Source: Eubacterium sp. (GTDB lineage: Bacteria > Bacillota > Clostridia > Oscillospirales > Acutalibacteraceae). From it: 7,480 bases of DNA. The notes under the pieces were generated by a model. The model did not search any database. It was not told the origin of the DNA and was given only the letters and a program-made list of their open reading frames with translations. Every line of letters begins with the position of its first letter. Within the stretch, counting starts at the first letter, position 1. The translations under genes were made by a program, and so were the position numbers. This document shows, one piece after another, positions 7,300-7,480 of the stretch. The stretch lies in contig JAIDJS010000346.1 in assembly GCA_029052085.1 (NCBI GenBank), positions 1 to 7,480 of the forward strand. Reading direction: 5' to 3'.

Positions 7300-7371
7300 T
7301 CAGGAATATTCCGCATTGAAAGATATTGCATAAATTGACTTTATTTATTAAATCATCAACCTAATGCCTTT

Positions 7372-7400
7372 TATATAGTTGCGAAAAAGCATATTGGTAA
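7372..7400 (-). promoter_or_regulatory. Candidate promoter for the Rhs gene
   Basis: On the minus strand TTACCA (7400-7395) and TATATA (7377-7372) are 17 bases apart, each matching four of six consensus positions. This would give a leader of about 155 bases containing the two hairpins. It is the best leftward candidate I found, but weak; another promoter nearer the gene cannot be excluded. Confidence 0.3.
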
Positions 7401-7461
7401 CATATTTTTTTTGAAAAAATTTTCGACATTTAATTATTTTTATTTACAAATTATGGTAACA
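7395..7461. repeat. Direct repeat TGGTAACA, two copies 59 bases apart
   Basis: TGGTAACA occurs at 7395-7402 and 7454-7461; with flanks, 12 of 15 aligned bases agree (AT..TGGTAACA.AT). The first copy covers the -35 of the leftward promoter candidate and the second lies in the spacer of the rightward promoter, which is where a shared regulator might bind. Chance is possible in AT-rich DNA. Confidence 0.4.
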
Positions 7462-7471
7462 AATGTATAAT
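7443..7471 (+). promoter_or_regulatory. Strong sigma-A-type promoter pointing right (divergent gene beyond the edge)
   Basis: TTTACA (7443-7448, five of six matches to TTGACA) is followed by exactly 17 bases and then a perfect TATAAT (7466-7471). The transcript would start about seven bases on, near the right edge, so the gene it serves is outside the window. AT-rich DNA makes chance matches common, but a perfect -10 with the ideal spacing is a good sign. Confidence 0.6.
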
Positions 7472-7480
7472 ATATTATGC

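Larger units (their letters stand above)
7209..7480. other. AT-rich divergent intergenic region
   Basis: No convincing gene lies in these 272 bases. The part nearest the Rhs gene (to about 7312) has mixed composition and carries two inverted repeats and a palindrome. The rest is extremely AT-rich, with alternating T and A runs around 7404-7424 that could bend the DNA. It appears to be a two-way promoter region: the Rhs gene is read leftward from it, and a strong promoter at its right end points off the window. No riboswitch or tRNA pattern was recognised. Confidence 0.75.

Noticed and set aside
7284..7316. A 10-codon minus-strand frame beginning ATGCGGAAT upstream of the Rhs gene
   Set aside because: No ribosome binding site precedes it and the sequence gives no leader-peptide pattern such as repeated codons.
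7401..7424. T-run followed by A-run and TTTT as a possible terminator
   Set aside because: The only dyad is a short AT palindrome without a GC stem, so it would not work as an intrinsic terminator; bent DNA is more likely.

Overview
The window holds essentially one gene. A single minus-strand reading frame starts at 7208, runs leftward without a stop, and leaves the window at position 1 after 2402 complete codons plus two bases. It encodes a giant secreted Rhs/YD-repeat protein. Its domain style suggests a Gram-positive Clostridia-type bacterium (Bacillota; a gut or rumen relative is a guess). The signs are the 'YPVTIDP' segment followed by a DNRLRE module, tandem Ig-like units, and a clostridial-type Rhs core with RYRGYYYD and QSRYYDPEIC. 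AGA is common for arginine, the base composition is moderately low in GC, and the ribosome binding site is AAAGGAG.

In protein order (right to left in the window): signal peptide, residues 1-39 (7208-7092); N-terminal extracellular region ending in YPVTIDP, 43-312; DNRLRE module, 313-490; nine near-identical 83-85-residue Ig-like repeats, 491-1251; a tenth divergent Ig-like unit, 1252-1329; a linker with a degenerate pre-Rhs domain, 1330-1550; about 20 YD repeats, 1551-2012; a stretch of about 90 residues lacking YD motifs, 2013-2104; then the last YD repeats and the Rhs-associated core, 2105-2402. The window ends inside the conserved core motif, exactly where Rhs-family proteins switch to a variable C-terminal tip, often a toxin. 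The part that would identify any effector activity, and any immunity gene after it, lies outside the window.

The right end (7209-7480) is a non-coding, very AT-rich region. It contains the gene's ribosome binding site, two inverted repeats and a palindrome in the probable leader, a weak candidate promoter for the Rhs gene, and a strong sigma-A-like promoter pointing right, presumably toward a divergent gene beyond the edge. A repeated TGGTAACA motif lies in both promoter candidates.

How the parts work together is inferred from the family. The signal peptide exports the protein, the DNRLRE and Ig-like modules form a long surface stalk or adhesive region, and the YD repeats plus core form the Rhs shell that encloses and presents the C-terminal tip. 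The window shows no unmistakably new system. The most notable points are the Ig-repeat array with signs of recent block duplication and the unseen tip.
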